The notes: generated by a model not told the origin, from the letters alone. Counted from the stretch's first letter, positions 1-12,640 are shown. The stretch: 64,000 bases of DNA from Corbicula japonica (GCA_038501625.1 JAZAYU010000063.1:579501-643500); one strand, 5' to 3'. Translations and numbers: made by a program.

Positions 1-429
1 TTTATGTAACTCATTTTTATTTGGTTATGTGTGTGATGTATTAAGACATACTTGATGAGCATTTCTCTGATTTCTACAACACATATTTAGTGATTCAGTC
101 AATCAACAACTTCATTTAGTTTTACTACCGTTATTAATGTTTATGTTATTAAAGGCATACCTGACTGAATTATTCTGTTTAAACAACTAAATCGTCGAGA
201 AACACCCAATTATTATTACGTGAACAATATTGATACAATGTGTTAATCACATTTTTTCTTAAATAACTACTGTTTTGTTTGTTCCCGGGTTATTCAGTTT
301 GTGTATCGATTACATACTTGACCAAGAATAGGTTATTGTTGTTTATGATCTCATTTACTTTTGTTTGAAGACAGTGTTTGATTTTCTTTAAACGAGAGAC
401 AATGGCATTTATGTAACTCTTTAAGAGTT
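1..429. other. AT-rich intergenic, nothing recognised
   Basis: No repeat family, reading frame or RNA gene could be supported here. The stretch is AT-rich with frequent stops in all frames. Confidence 0.5.
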
Positions 430-955
430 TATGAAGGTTTATGGGGAAATCTTTTCTAAAAAGAACCTAGAAGCTCGATTTGTTTCTTTTATCCCTGTCA
501 TCGTGTTCTTGCTGATTTTACTCCAGGTGCTCTGGTCTCGGTAAGATCATTGAGTACCCGTCCTTTGGCTTTGCAATGCTATTAGCTTCTTATGTTTTAT
601 ATGTTTGTGTGCTTTTGCATGCAACATTGTTGAGCCGATGGGTGGGTTGGAGTTATTTCACCAAGACAATTTGTACTTGTTTTGTGATATGAGAACCTGT
701 TGGGGCAAGTGTGAGGTTAGTGCACCCTAGAACCTGGTTTAAACCCCCAGTGGCAATTCGTTTTGCCACTGACCGTTCCAAATCGGTAACCCCTCTAGTT
801 CTCTCTTTCGTTATTTGTTTGTGGCGTCCATTTTGAAACTGATTATTGTAATACCATGCTCTCTTTTCCTCTCTACATTTTGGCTGTGTGGGGAGGCTGT
901 GTATGCTGGATGTGGCCATTCCTGATATGCATATTTCATTTTTTTAAGCATGACA
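430..955 (+). repeat. Family A copy 1: 3' tail of Naiad-type Penelope-like element
   Basis: This is a 5'-truncated copy matching the segment 17,640-18,120 that follows the reverse transcriptase of the element at 15.2-18.1 kb. Shared landmarks in order: an AGAACCTAGAAGCTCGATT block, TCATCGTGTTCTTGCTGAT, a TGAGAACCTGTTGGGGCAAG block, GGTTTAAACCCCCAGTGGCA, and the terminal CCTGATATGCATATTTCA. A hairpin with stem CAGTGGCAA/TTGCCACTG is intact. No coding capacity is expected; the 88-residue open frame on the reverse strand is a by-product of the repeat. Confidence 0.8.
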
Positions 956-2441
956 TGTTATTTAGCTGTATATGAACGTAAATTTCAAAAGAGTATATAG
1001 TTGTTCGGGCATTATGTACTGCAGCAGTATGCGAAAATAATTAAGCAGGAAGATGTTTCATTGCTGTTGCTGCAATTTAAAATATGAAAATAGAGAAATA
1101 CCTTTGTGTGGTCGGAGGTGTTTAAATGTTATATAGATACTCTTTTAGTAAAGAAATATAAAACTACGCTAACAAGATCGTTGTTAGCTATATTGAAATC
1201 CTTACTCGCAGCAAGAAGATAACTGCTGAAATATCGAAATCAGGTTATCTTAAAGGTTTCAAGAGGTAGTTAGCATCTTCCTGGGAAGCCAGATTTTCAC
1301 TGAAGATTTGCTAATTTTCGTAAACTATATGTTTCATCTTATGAATTCTTCAAATCAATATTGGTATCTATGTTAACCTGCCTGATGGTATAGGTGATTG
1401 GGTTTATCTTACTGATTAACAAGAAGAAAATATTATTACCTGGTTTCTTATCTTGATTTATACAAAATTAATAGTTTTTGACCGCCAGAACTAATTGTTT
1501 GCATTTGTATGCAGTTTACTCTTAGGGCAAAAAGATAGCGAATGCTGCGAATAATTGTTCAAGAAACTGAATTGAGTTGTAATCTACATTGGATTGTTTA
1601 ATTATTACCTATTTAATATTACAGTCTAGTTGTGACTGAGCCTGTGCATGAGCAGTATACGAATGCATAAACGTTTCGCAATAACCGTTAAAGTTGTTTA
1701 TCAATACGAAATAAAGTACATGTACATGTACATTAGCTAAATGTTCTTGATTACCACCCGGGTAATATTTATTTAACATTTTTCAATTTATATTTTGTTT
1801 CTGACATTTTTTAAAAACAAAAAAGTTATTGTACAATATAAACACTTCAAATTTGCAATTAATTTGAAAGGCCCTTACCCCGTACATATTATAAACTGTA
1901 TAAATTATAAAAAAAAGGTAACGGTGTGTCGTTGAATCAAAAGCCGACTGTGAGGTTATATCATGGGAGGTTATCAAATATTTGATCTTAGGATCATAAA
2001 AATATAATAAAATTGTTTCAAATGTCAGATAATTCAAAGAATGTCTTGTAGATTACCGCGTACAAACATTCAAAAAATAATTTATTTTCAACATTTTAAG
2101 AAATTTAACACAACTTCACAATTTTCATTGCAGATAATGTTTAATAATTTTTACATCTCTTTATTTTAGAATCTTGTGTTATATATGCAACGGTGTACAA
2201 AAGTTTCCAATTATTATCAAATGGAGTGTGTTTTCTTCGCAATGTTTAAACTATTAATAGACATAGAAACAGACATTACTTTTCACTAAGAGAATAATGA
2301 TATACAATTGAAACAGCCTATATTTTAATATCATATTTATCTCGTTATCACAGATAACTGTTATAATTGCTATTATCGATCTTTTCATAGTCATTCAGGT
2401 ATTATAATTCCTTTTCTTGCATATAATAAATAAAATGTAAA
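956..2441. other. AT-rich intergenic, nothing recognised
   Basis: No coding or repeat signal could be supported. A short alternating ACATGT stretch lies near 1,718-1,733. The 84-residue frame on the minus strand at 1,783-2,037 has low-complexity composition and no motif. Confidence 0.4.
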
Positions 2442-2826
2442 TCAATCGAAGTCCTTTTCACTCGCACCAAAACCACAGTGTATAAGCGTACAGTTGCTCC
2501 GCCCATTGTTTTCTCGTTTAGGGCAAACCCATTCTTTTATCTGGGGACCATACGCCGCTGAACATAGAATGGTATTAATCTGAAAATATCTCATTGAAGG
2601 TTCCATGTTCACCGCCATATGCATACCATCGTTTGGGATGGATCAACTTGTACTGTTTATTGGTGTAAATATTGAGTAGCGCTCAACCCGGGGCTAGGCG
2701 GCGTGGGCAGTAATATGCAATCCCATTACTGCCCATGAACAGGCTCAATCAAACCGAGCCTGCAGTACTTTCATATTTGTCGTGTTCGGTGGCTTTCAAA
2801 TGTCCCTTTTCATGTATTTCGAAACG
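2442..2826 (+). repeat. Family B copy (long form), SINE-like dispersed repeat
   Basis: This block matches the reverse-strand copy at 12,395-12,640 (shared: the segment around ATTAATCTGAAAATATCTCA, the GGTTCCATGTTCACCGCCAT block and CTCAACCCGGGGCTAGGCGG) and the shorter insertion at 62,130-62,250. The conserved 3' end runs through TTTGTCGTGTTCGGTGGCTT to CCCTTTTCAT. No A-rich tail and no clear pol III boxes are visible, so SINE-like describes size and dispersal, not proven mechanism. Confidence 0.7.
2705..2734 (+). repeat. Conserved hairpin of family B
   Basis: The 10-bp arms GGGCAGTAAT and ATTACTGCCC are perfect inverted repeats around a 10-nt loop. The same hairpin is recognisable, with one arm mutated, at 62,139-62,169, and degenerate versions occur in the 12.4-kb and 25.4-kb copies. 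Confidence 0.7.
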
Positions 2827-5800
2827 GAAGTTGCTGATCTGTACGCCGATGATCACATAGTTGCTTACAGAAAAACGCGCGACATCAAATTATTTATTGG
2901 AAAATAAAACCATTTAACGTGAATTTGGAAGGAATTATTTCTGTGGTAACTAAAACGTTAATTATTACTCCTGCTGTGATCGGATAGACTTGATGGAAGG
3001 TCTAGTTTAGTTATAATCCATCATCGTTACCAACTCGATCAGTGAAAAAAAGAGCAAAACATGGAACAAAATCGGACTTTGTGGGTTCAAATTTCATTGT
3101 GTAAATAGACTTTTGGACTACATTTGTGTTGGTATGGAAGAGAATTCATTTATTCAACTTTTGCACTTCGTTGACTTGAGTTTTAACGACTAAGCAACGA
3201 GAAAATGATTTAACTTTATTTATGGCACTTAAAATGATAAGACTGCATGATTAGTTGCAACTGTACGCGATCGTTAGTTGTTAACAGTTTCCTAACATCT
3301 GTTCGCATATTTTCAAAATAGATCATTAACAATCGACAGGTTATCGTATTATATTCAATTAACCTTAATAATTCGTGCACGAGAACCTGAAAAGGCATAT
3401 TTTGCAACAAATTCGCTCATAATAATTTTTTTTATAATGCAATTATATAAAAATAACTGGTCCTAGCATCTGTTTCTTAGTCAGATTAGTTTTTTTGTTT
3501 TTCAGATGTCTGAAAAGATGTACCGTTGCTTACTCTACACAGAACTGTTTGACATTTTTCGGCGATAGTCGACCATTGCGTATTACAACACCCAGATGAG
3601 GTACAGAAATTTCAAAAAAATATTCAGCGTACATGCAAACTTTCTACAGTACACTATGGCAAACGAATAACTTTAATATTATTCTAGCTGATATACAAAT
3701 GTCCGGGTCGCATATTTACAGCGACAATGATGAAGAAAGCATTAAAATAAAAAGCGTACAGTAGAAGCCATACTATAGCTGGACAAATCCGAGTTCGTAC
3801 AACCATAGTTTCTAAAGATGTCACTGGATGCTCCAATCAGATTAACGTAATCCCTGAAATCTACCAATAAAAGTCGGACATAATGAAATCTAACTCGAAA
3901 TTTAAACGACCTTTAACATCAAATTATTAGCAGTTGCAGTTTAATTGGTAGATTAAATTAACTCAAAAGTCACAAAGTGGTGGATTTCAAAAACTGAAGA
4001 AACTTAATGGAATCCTACTGTTAAAGACCAGACTGTTAATGTCATTATAGTATAGGATAATATTTGTGCATTAAGTAAGGCAGGGATTTCAGCAGGTTTA
4101 TATAAGGTTTAATTTAACGTCACAATCAGGTGATTCAGGATTTCTCTGGGATTTCTAGCAATTATCGGTGTCTTATTTCGACTTGCAAAGTGTACGGATT
4201 CGTTCATATGGTTCAACAGTAGATCAGATAAAAAACTATTATTGCATAGCTCAAAACATGCTTGTCAGTTCTAAAATGTGATCATATGAGGATTTATTTT
4301 CTCAAAATAATTCATTTGATTTGATTGATTCCTTTAATTGATTCCTTAAACAAGTTCTTGTTTCATGAATGTTTTTCAGTTGATCAGTATCGGATTCACT
4401 TTTGATCACAACTGTTCGTACAGTCTTACATTGAAATTCTGCAACTTTGCGTACAGTCTGCTGCACAAAAATACCATTTTCTAGGCGCTCATTCGTTCAT
4501 GCACCATTCAACGCCATTTGTGAGCGTGGGAAATGATTTTTCTTTCATGGGAACCCAAATATAGACCTTTCCAATATTTACATTATAAAATATGAAGTCT
4601 CAAATGCAGATTTTCTGCAATTTTTCCCCTATTTTGTACTGATCAATTTATTGAAAGATTGAAAGACTATTAATCAATGTTGTACTTACAATAGAAATAA
4701 TTTCTGCAAAAAGCACGTTAAATTTGAATATATTTTACAAAGCTGGTTTCTTTTGTGTTTTGATTTCCATTGCAATAAGTAGTAGTAAAACAATAGACGG
4801 GTTACAATGGATCCCGCTTCCATATCTGTGTAAGCTCTGTAAGGAGAGGGGAGCATAGGACATGACCATAAGCCAGGATTTTTTCAAAGGAAATGGTATT
4901 GATTAGCTTGCCTGTATAAAGATGTCTTGTGAGTGTGTCATGATCCATGATGTCAGGATAGTTTCGGCAGTAACGCCGCAAAGGAGCTAAAACTTTGTAT
5001 AGTAAAATTTAAACAATTTTCTTGCTATGAATTGGGTAATTGTTATCCAATAATTTCATATCCTTTATAAGGAGCTCGTTTGAGTCAATTCAATTCGTTT
5101 TGCGTTATTTATTATAAGGTTATATAGGCTGGAAATTGCACGCGTTGAAAAGTTTCAACCCAAAGAGGCTTTCACTCTTTTGCCACACCGTTCCAAAGAG
5201 AGTTCTTACTCCAGTTTAATTTTACTGCGGTTTCCTCGCAGTGTTAAGTTTATAAAACAAGAAGAAAGGTCTGTAGTTGAGTATGGAGATACTATCAGCC
5301 AGATAACTTGTCCGGATAATCTCCGCGTAAACCTGTTATAGAAACCGCTAAGATGCTGTAATACGTAGGGATTAACAAACATCCTCTTTGAAACCATTTT
5401 GCAGAAAATAAAGATAGGTTGTAGTCAATATCTCTCGTTATAATATCGCAAGAAATGATGTAAGTTTGACATTTTTCAATTTGTTTTATGATTTGTGTGC
5501 AGCGATTATACAAACTATAATGCGTAAGTTAGTGGATAATTTTAAAACAAATCTAACTACATTAAGTTATCTATAGTCGGTCTTACCAAATGAAAGATAC
5601 TTTAAATGAAGAATGATTTGTCACTTTACATCAATATTATTGCCTGCATTTTGTTAATATCCCAATCGCAAAGTTCATAGTTTATATAGTTAACATATAT
5701 ACCTTTTGGCTGATTAAAAACAAATAAAACAACAGCAGTATATCTTTCAAATGAAATTGAATGTTCAAGAGATCGTCAACTTCATTATTATATGTTACAA

Positions 5801-6114
5801 AAATGTAAAAGCCGATATCACTGATGGCATCTTTATCATTTACAGGAGATTGGTGTATTCTGAATGACCTTGGAGTACATCAATAACATAAAAAGTAACA
5901 TTTTTGAAGACACATATTTGTAAAAAATGATCAGATCTAAATAAAAAAGATAAAACAATAAATTATTACTAGCCTTTGCCGTGAAATCAAATTTATCAGC
6001 GATAATAAACTACATCACATTTTAATTGTATTTATATTTATAATATTTTTCTGGTAATGAACTTCTCTTCAAATGACATTACATGTTAATTGAAACAAGG
6101 TATGTAAATAAAAT
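2827..6114. other. Intergenic; possible degraded family A trace near 5.15-5.22 kb
   Basis: Mostly unrecognised AT-rich sequence. Around 5,155-5,220 the words TTTCAACCC, TTTTGCCACACCGTTCCAAA and AGAGTTC follow the order of the family A tail (TTTAAACCC, TTTTGCCACTGACCGTTCCA, GGTTCTC), so this may be an old plus-strand copy. No gene could be supported; the 63- and 72-residue frames near 5.2-5.5 kb overlap on the same strand and have no motif. Confidence 0.35.
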
Positions 6115-6182
6115 AGATAAAAAGGGAACTTTGACAACCACCAAACACGACATCAATAAGAAGCATAAAATGCTTTGTTAAG
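6115..6182 (-). repeat. Family B 3'-end fragment
   Basis: The words TAGATAAAAAGGGAACTTTG and ACCACCAAACACGACA are the reverse complement of the conserved 3' end of family B (TGTCGTGTTCGGTGGCTTTC then AAAGTTCCCTTTTCATCTA). Only the last ~65 bp are kept. Confidence 0.6.
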
Positions 6183-6514
6183 ATACCATTTGCGGCGATC
6201 TTGGCCGGAAATTGCCGCCCTGTCTAGAGCTTATCTGCTGTATTTTTTTCATAATTATACCCTTTAATACGAGACATATGTTCTCAAAATAAAAGAATGT
6301 TTTTTGCTAAGGAAGAAAACAACCAGCCGTACTAAAAAGATTAATAATGTTGATGGGGGATTAGAGAATGTATAAAATGCCAAATATTCAACAGGCAGGC
6401 AATACTCCATTCTGAATATGTAACATTCATCTGGGCTTTCGAATTTGGACGTGTTATCCACATGCATTTAACTTTACGAGATTGATGATAATTATTGTAT
6501 TATGTCAATATTTA

Positions 6515-6625
6515 GCACGGGGTAAAACGGCATTTGGCGGTAATAATGTTGTTTTTTAAACTGCCCATAAATACGTTCAAATAAACCGAGCGTCTTATAT
6601 TTTCATACCTGTCCCCTTATCCATA
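6515..6625 (+). repeat. Diverged family B fragment
   Basis: AAACCGAGCGTCTTATATTT and CATACCTGTCCCCTTATC align in order with the 3' half of family B (AAACCGAGCCTGCAGTACTT and the terminal CCCTTTTCATC). An upstream CTGCCCATAAATACGTTCAA matches CTGCCCATGAACAGGCTCAA. More diverged than the copies at 2.7 and 62.1 kb. Confidence 0.5.
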
Positions 6626-6899
6626 TGATCACATGACAAGGTTCGAAAATGACCATTTACTCTTTGCCAGAAGTGTTACAACATCCAATTTTCACATTAA
6701 ATGTATGATTGGTCGGTATTATTATGTAAAACTTCCTCGGCAAACAAACGTAGGCAACCTGTATAAAAAGTTGTTGATATGTCGTTGACATAATTATACA
6801 TTTCTGAGCATACCCACCTGGCTACAAATAGCTTTTGTCGTTGTTAAACAAATTTCCAGTCACTCGTTGGAAACAAATATAAACTCTCATTAAAAGATT

Positions 6900-7320
6900 T
6901 ATATCACTATTTAATACGACAATCACTCATTTATGTGTTAAAAGATAATGTTTCTGTATCATTGCCTACATTTATATTGAAAGCCATGTAAATAGGGAAG
7001 TGTCTCAAATATTCCAAATCACCTTTTATTGGAAATTTTTGAAACACATGAATATTGATCTTCAAGATCATACATGTTTCTGTTATTACGCATAACATAT
7101 TCTGTATGAAACGAAATCCGGATATGTGTCTTTTAAAGCGTGGGTTATCGCTATATTTAAATGTGTTGGATGCGTTAAACGAAACCGCAGAACAATATGT
7201 GAATCGGTTCCATGATACATCGACGAAAAGAGTTAATGTGAAGATTTCTTGCAACGCATGAGCAACTGCTAAACTAAACACAAACCAAAAATCATACTCA
7301 CAAAAACATCGCAACACGTA
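6900..7320. repeat. Old segmental duplication, block 1 (copy at 6.9 kb)
   Basis: This segment aligns collinearly with 14,540-14,905. Shared landmarks: AATGTTTCTGTATC, TACATGTTTC, TGTATGAAACGAAAT, TTAATGTGAAG against ATAATGTGAAG, and a CACAAAAACATCGCAACACG region. The pair looks roughly two-thirds identical by eye with small indels. On the minus strand both copies keep a similar hydrophobic reading frame for a short distance (LQEIFTLTLFVDVS here, LHESFTLFLSVNLS there), but a frame change in between argues against a conserved intact exon. Confidence 0.5.
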
Positions 7321-7559
7321 AACCTTAAATTTGTAACAAATTTCCCATTCCTGATTTTATAACGCATTTAAAACTTCAATAGAGTTACTTAGAGGAGTTT
7401 TGCAATACTGATGCAATTCACACAAACATGGAATCAAGGTAAATTTTGAAATTTTAATGCTTTTACTTTAATATTACGCTAGCATATTTCACTTTTTAAC
7501 AAAGACTGAACAAAACGACCCACGTGAAATGAAGGATAGCTTTTTAACAACAAAATAAA

Positions 7560-8245
7560 AATGATGATTGTCGTTGGAAAGATTTCTTAAAGAACAACCT
7601 TCACAGTATGAAAGCATTCTAGGGTGTGCACATATATCTGGCGGTGTTATTTGTGTTTCTTCAAAGACAGAGCAAAGTGACCCGGTGTTATATAATTGTA
7701 TAAAAATATTAGAAATATGGTTTAATGCCAGCTGTCAAATCACAAACACGACATACTCCACATCTGTCTTACAAATGTTCGGGAAACACAGCTGCGTTTT
7801 TATTAAATAGAAAAGTATTAAACTTATAACGCTTTTAAACAGATGCTTACACACAAAAAAGCTAATAATTTATTAAGTGTTTTGCCGAGTTTCAATAATA
7901 CATGTACCACAAGCAGTTATCAAAGAAGAGAATTTACGGGTTACCGCCGCGAAACGGCAAGAGGCCTGGTATAGTTTTACCGGCTTAAAGTAAGTATCGC
8001 AGCGTTTAGTACAAATAATCGTTTCTTTCATAATTATATTATACTAGTACTTCGGCGATTTTCTCTCATTTATAACAACGCAAAACGTATATGATTTGCA
8101 TATTGGAAATATATTCTCAGACTGAATGAACAATGTGCTTAATATTGATATAAGCAAAATTTTCGTCCACAAGAACAAATTTTGTATTCCTTTGTATAGC
8201 TGTCGTTTGACTTCTTGTACTTCGTAGGACGGCAGACATATATAA
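7560..8245. repeat. Old segmental duplication, block 2 (copy at 7.6 kb)
   Basis: Two anchors match 18,380-18,905 in the same order and orientation: CGTTGGAAAGATTTCTTAAA near 7,570 against CGTTGGAAAGATCTCTTAAA near 18,395, and TGAACAATGTGCTTAATATT near 8,126 against TGAACAATGTGCCCAATATT near 18,800. The 80-residue plus-strand frame at 7,568-7,810 begins inside the first anchor and has no recognisable motif. A weak reverse family A trace (GGGTTACCGCCGCGAAACGG) lies near 7,937. Confidence 0.45.
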
Positions 8246-8285
8246 ACATTCAATTTGGTAGTATTAGAAGATTTAAAACATGTAA

Positions 8286-8362
8286 AATATGCATATCAGG
8301 AATTGCCACATTCAGAAAAAACACCCTCTCCCCACAGTCAAGAAGAAGAAGAAGAAGAAGAA

Positions 8363-8395
<33 letters not shown>

Positions 8396-8411
8396 TGAGA
8401 GAGAGAGACAC

Positions 8412-8454
<43 letters not shown>

Positions 8455-8520
8455 GAGACAGAGAGAGAGAGAGAGAACATGGTTAATAAAATGATCAGCC
8501 CCAAAAACGACACCAAGAAA
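8286..8520 (-). repeat. Family A copy 2, 3'-terminal fragment carrying a GA microsatellite
   Basis: ATGCATATCAGGAATTGCCA at the left end is the reverse complement of the family A terminus, and CATGGTTAATAAAATGATCA on the right is the next conserved block. Between them, where other copies have a short purine-rich segment (reverse complement of CTCTCTTTTCCTCTCTAC), there is a long GA-rich microsatellite. Confidence 0.75.
8341..8476 (+). repeat. (GAA)n then (GA)n compound microsatellite
   Basis: A run of GAA/AGA triplets passes into about 110 bp of GA dinucleotides with scattered GTGA and GACA interruptions. The apparent Arg-Glu-rich and Ser-Leu-rich open frames over this segment (65 to 113 residues on both strands) are artefacts of the repeat. 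Its position inside a family A tail indicates expansion from the element's own purine tract. Confidence 0.9.
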
Positions 8521-9555
8521 TAGTTCTTCTTGTTCATGATCACATATAAAAGGCCGCCATCGCAAAGGATGACAAATCTAAACACGCACATTTATTCAAA
8601 AAATAATTAATTTGTTTAACGTCTTGTGATATTGGTAAGAAAGTAACGTCATTGACGTTGTTTGTGTGCGGCGCTGTTCGCAGATGCGCTTCATGCAATT
8701 ATCTGTTATTTTTAAACCATTTGGTTTATGTAGATGAATCTTTACCTGATATTCTGTAATACATTCATTTATATGTACATCTACTTTGATTGTCGTAATA
8801 TTATATAATAAAATGTGTTATAAAGGCACTTACAAAACTATTGATTCGTCCCCTCGAATTTTCAAATGTGTAAGATTATTTTCTATCAGAGTTCCATTAA
8901 AATCAATAGCGCACCGAACTTACATCATTATTGTTCATTTATAATAGTAAATTGTTAACAAACGAAGAAGAGTTTTCCTAAAATTCCCCGAGATGGTAGA
9001 CAGCTATTTAAGAAATATTCTTATTCCACTTTCAAAATTATACGTCTTACATTAAAAATGATGCACGACTGAATTAGAAAACACCGCAACAAATTTGTCT
9101 TAGGCTGAAGTTTTTATTTTCAGTAACAGGTTTCATACAATCAATTATATGTAGTTTTAATGTTTTATTTACGTGTGTTAAATTAAAAAAAGTGATATAC
9201 ATGCTTGTATTAATTTCGTTATTTACATTATTGTTTTACATGTATTACAATAATAATATGGTATACCATTCTTCTTATCGCTATCATGTTTATGTTGTGA
9301 GATCTTCTTAATTTTGGTTTGGGAATTATGATTTTTTTACAACCCTTTAACTTTGCTGAAATACACTTTCATATACATGTAGAGTCCAGAGTGGTGAGTC
9401 ATTGAAAGAATTACCGATTATATTATTAATAAACATTTTCAATCAGTCTGTCGAGATGAACGTGATGATGATGTTTGGGAGAAGGATAATAATTTAAATC
9501 TAATGTAACTAATTATGTCAAAGGATATTGTGTTGGGTATTGTTATAAAATCTTA
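8521..9555. other. AT-rich intergenic, nothing recognised
   Basis: No motif, repeat or gene signal could be supported. Confidence 0.4.
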
Positions 9556-9735
9556 TGAAATGCTATGTGCGGTTATGTTGCATTTCGTTACGATATGCGT
9601 TACGCGTCGCTTTTCTGTGCTATTTATTCTATGATATGATGAGCAATGGTTTGCTTTGCTTTGCTTCTATGTAACGCTCTGCTATTCTATACTGCTCCGC
9701 TAGACTACGTTACGTTACGTTATGTTTCGTTACCG
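9556..9735 (+). repeat. Degenerate pentanucleotide repeat (CTATG/CGTTA-like)
   Basis: The segment is made of imperfect 5-bp words such as GCTAT, GTTAC, GCTTT and CTGCT, grading into a clean CGTTACGTTACGTTATG run at its right end. A similar block lies at 18,917-19,030. The 61-residue open frame over it (many Leu/Tyr/Cys) is a product of the low complexity. Confidence 0.65.
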
Positions 9736-10640
9736 AGTGTAAGCAGTTATGAATTTCACAGTTTATTTTTTCATTCAATCGAAAACAAGTTGAAATATGA
9801 AAAAATGTCATTATTTGAAAAATTGACTTAAGGAACGAAAACGCTAAGGAAGGCTTGTTTCATTTAACTTTCTAATCATTTACATATAATAGGTTTGCCG
9901 TGCTGAATATCATAAGATGTAATTTGAGATATGACAACAAACCTCTACTTCCGGTTATAGATGGCCCCCTTTTTATGAAAAAAAACGTTATTTAAAAAAA
10001 ATGTTGAATTATGTCTTGAAAATAATTACTTTATGCAACTATAATTTTATACAATATGTTATTTATACACTCACTTCTATTCATATAATTATAGATATAT
10101 GGTCAAAAGTGTTTTCATATGTCCATAGTCTAGTATTTTCATTGCCTACGAGCCAACTGTGATTCTTAAACGTAGATTGAAAAAGAATGCTGATTTCTTT
10201 TTTATCGGCATAATGAATGGAGATAAAACAAATACAATGTATTTATCGTTACGAATACAATAAAAGTCATTTTGTATTTCATTAAAGAAGTATTACCAAT
10301 TAGAAAAGATTGTGTTCAGATAAAAACCCTCCATTCAGTCTGCCAAGAAGCAATCAGATTTAATGGGAAAGCACGTACTCAAAACAGGGTCAGAATTAAA
10401 AGGTACTCGTTAACATCACAAATAAAGAAAATGAAGCGTGAGTACATCTGTACTTTCATATACACGATGTTTTGGACCATAATCAATCTGACATCTGATC
10501 CACCAGTTTCTTATAAAGTTAAATAAAATAAACAAGTTAAAAGTTGCTATGTTAAGCTATGTTAAATTAACTTCGAACCATTTGAATATCCCCCATGTCA
10601 GTATCATATAAAAATGAACAATGTAACAAATAATAGTGTC
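9736..10640. other. Intergenic, nothing recognised
   Basis: An 84-residue plus-strand frame at 10,272-10,526 has ordinary composition but no recognisable domain and no visible splice or start context. I do not call it a gene. Confidence 0.35.
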
Positions 10641-10644
10641 ACAA

Positions 10645-10860
10645 GCTTGGAGCGAACCCGCACCGTCACGGCGACAGCGCCTTGCCCTGCGATTCCTGCA
10701 ACGCAAACAACTGAGCTATCCGGGACAACCCAAAAAAAACGATTGATCGGATAGCCCTGATGTGCGAAACAATCACTGCATGTAATCGGTAACGGGTTAT
10801 TTTACTGATAACAAGTTTTGTTATTAGTTTTGGACTAAACGTACCTGCCGCACTGCACAA
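10645..10860 (-). repeat. tRNA-derived SINE or tRNA-like pseudogene
   Basis: Read on the minus strand, a box A-like TAGCTCAGTTG (10,709-10,719) is followed about 50 nt later by a box B-like GGTTCGCTCC (10,649-10,658), the spacing and order of an internal pol III promoter. The intervening sequence is unusually GC-rich for this window. A second copy lies at 32,250-32,400; both end just after box B and share a CCGATCAA word on the other side. No clean cloverleaf with an anticodon loop could be drawn, so a functional tRNA gene is unlikely. Confidence 0.55.
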
Positions 10861-12394
10861 GTAGCGCTACCGTGAATTTCAAATAATAGTGTATCAATAA
10901 GTTAAGAGAATTGTCAAAGTTTATCTAAACTAGATCTAAAAAATGCTTATACCAGGGATTTTGCGTTTAAATTTAGTTGTTAGTTTGGCTTAATGACCTT
11001 CCATGCTGATCACTCATTAAAAACTGTCAAAGTGTGATTTTTAATCCATTTACATAATCACATATCTAAAACTTTGACTTTAAAGGCCTTGTGTATGGAT
11101 GAGTTCTGTGGCAATGGTGGCCATTATGAAGTAGATTTTACTGAGATGCTTCAATATCCAGTTTAAATTACCCTTGTTTGTGCAATGTTCCATGCTGTTA
11201 TCACAATGTGCAGCATTTTGGCCTATTTTGCCTTTAGATCTTACATTTTGCAAACAATTTATTAGTCACATTTTAACAGACTTGTGTTATTGATGATATC
11301 GCAATACCGTGATAATACAATCACATTTTGTGAAAATATTTTACTGGAACATGAGATTTCCATTTACAATAATCTATCGTATACATCTGACTGAGAGTAA
11401 GGTTTAATAAACGTAACAATCGTATGTGCGGAATGCTGTTTATCTTTTTCATCAAAAGAACAGATTATGCATTTAAATACAAATACGTTTCGCAGCTATA
11501 TTTGTTAGCTGCAATGAAATAAAAAATTCTGATTTAAATTATTGATATCAAAGTATATAATAAAAGTATATTTTGACAAAGAACGTGAAAGATGAAACAC
11601 AACAGAGTGTGTATGTTATCAATAAAATTATTAACGTATGCTTGCTTTTCCTCTCTGCATTTTGTTTCTTTGTGCGCGAGAGCGTGTTCGTGTGTGGGAG
11701 TGGGCTGTTTTTTCTGTATGTTGCTATAAATTACGTTGTATTTTTTACATTAATATATCTTAGACTTTTTTTTGTTACGTGTCACTCTTTATCAACAAAC
11801 TATTATACGAAAATAACAAGTCTATCCTAATATTCCAGACAAAAATAAGAAAATCGTGTCCCAAGGACAAAATTTCCACCAGAACTAATTAAATTCAATC
11901 ACGTAAACTTACAAAGCATACACAAAGGGATTAGACGTTTGACTTGAGATATATCACACTCGACATTCACTTAGGAGCCGTAGACATATTAATCTAAATA
12001 AAATTTTGATATTAATGTGCATTTGTTTGACCAAGATCAGAAGTAATCTGCTTCGGATATGAATGCGATCGGACTGTGTGTAATTCGACAGGAATGTGAT
12101 ACAAAGATTTTTTATAAAAGCATTTTAATTGCAGACAATAAAACAACATTCTTCTCTACATGTATAGAGTGGAGTCCTAGGTCAGGAATACCGACCATGA
12201 CCTCTTTCAAAAGAGAGAATTAATTCAAACTTGCTTTTAAAAATAATCTATCCACACATAGAGTTTGCTAAATATGTGTTTGTAGAATTATATTCGCCAT
12301 AAGGCATTGTTTCTCTCCCGTGAGCTCATCAAAATTGTAATTATGTAATTTACGTGAAAACATGTTTATTTGTTTGTTGGCTTCAAATAGATGA
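10861..12394. other. AT-rich intergenic, nothing recognised
   Basis: An 85-residue frame at 11,573-11,830 is rich in Phe, Leu and Val but has no family motif, and its composition follows a T-rich stretch. No gene is called. Confidence 0.35.
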
Positions 12395-12640
12395 AAAGGG
12401 AACTTTGAAAGCAACAGAACACCACAAATAAAAATATTGCAGTCTTGGGTTGACCGAGCCTGTTCATGGGCAGTAATGGAAATGGACAGTACTGTCCACG
12501 CCATAGCCCGTGGGTTGAGTACATATGGCTGTGAACATGGAACCTTTAATGAGGTATTTAAAGATTAATACCATTCCACGATCAGCGGCGAAAGATCCCC
12601 AGATAAAAGAATGGGTTTTCCCTAAACGAGAATACAATTG
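12395..12640 (-). repeat. Family B copy (long form)
   Basis: Reverse-strand copy: AGATGAAAAGGGAACTTTGA (conserved 3' end), TTGACCGAGCCTGTTCATGG, GGCAGTAATGGAAATGGACA (degenerate hairpin), GAACATGGAACCTTTAATGA and ATTAATACCATTCCACGATC all match the reverse complement of 2,442-2,826 in order. This copy and the 2.4-kb copy define the long form of about 250-400 bp. Confidence 0.7.

Noticed and set aside
8250..8591. Open frames of 65-113 residues over the GA repeat on both strands
   Set aside because: They consist of Arg-Glu or Ser-Leu repeats generated by the microsatellite inside a family A tail.
10645..10740. Functional tRNA gene
   Set aside because: Box A and B are present but acceptor and anticodon stems cannot be paired properly, and a degraded copy exists elsewhere.
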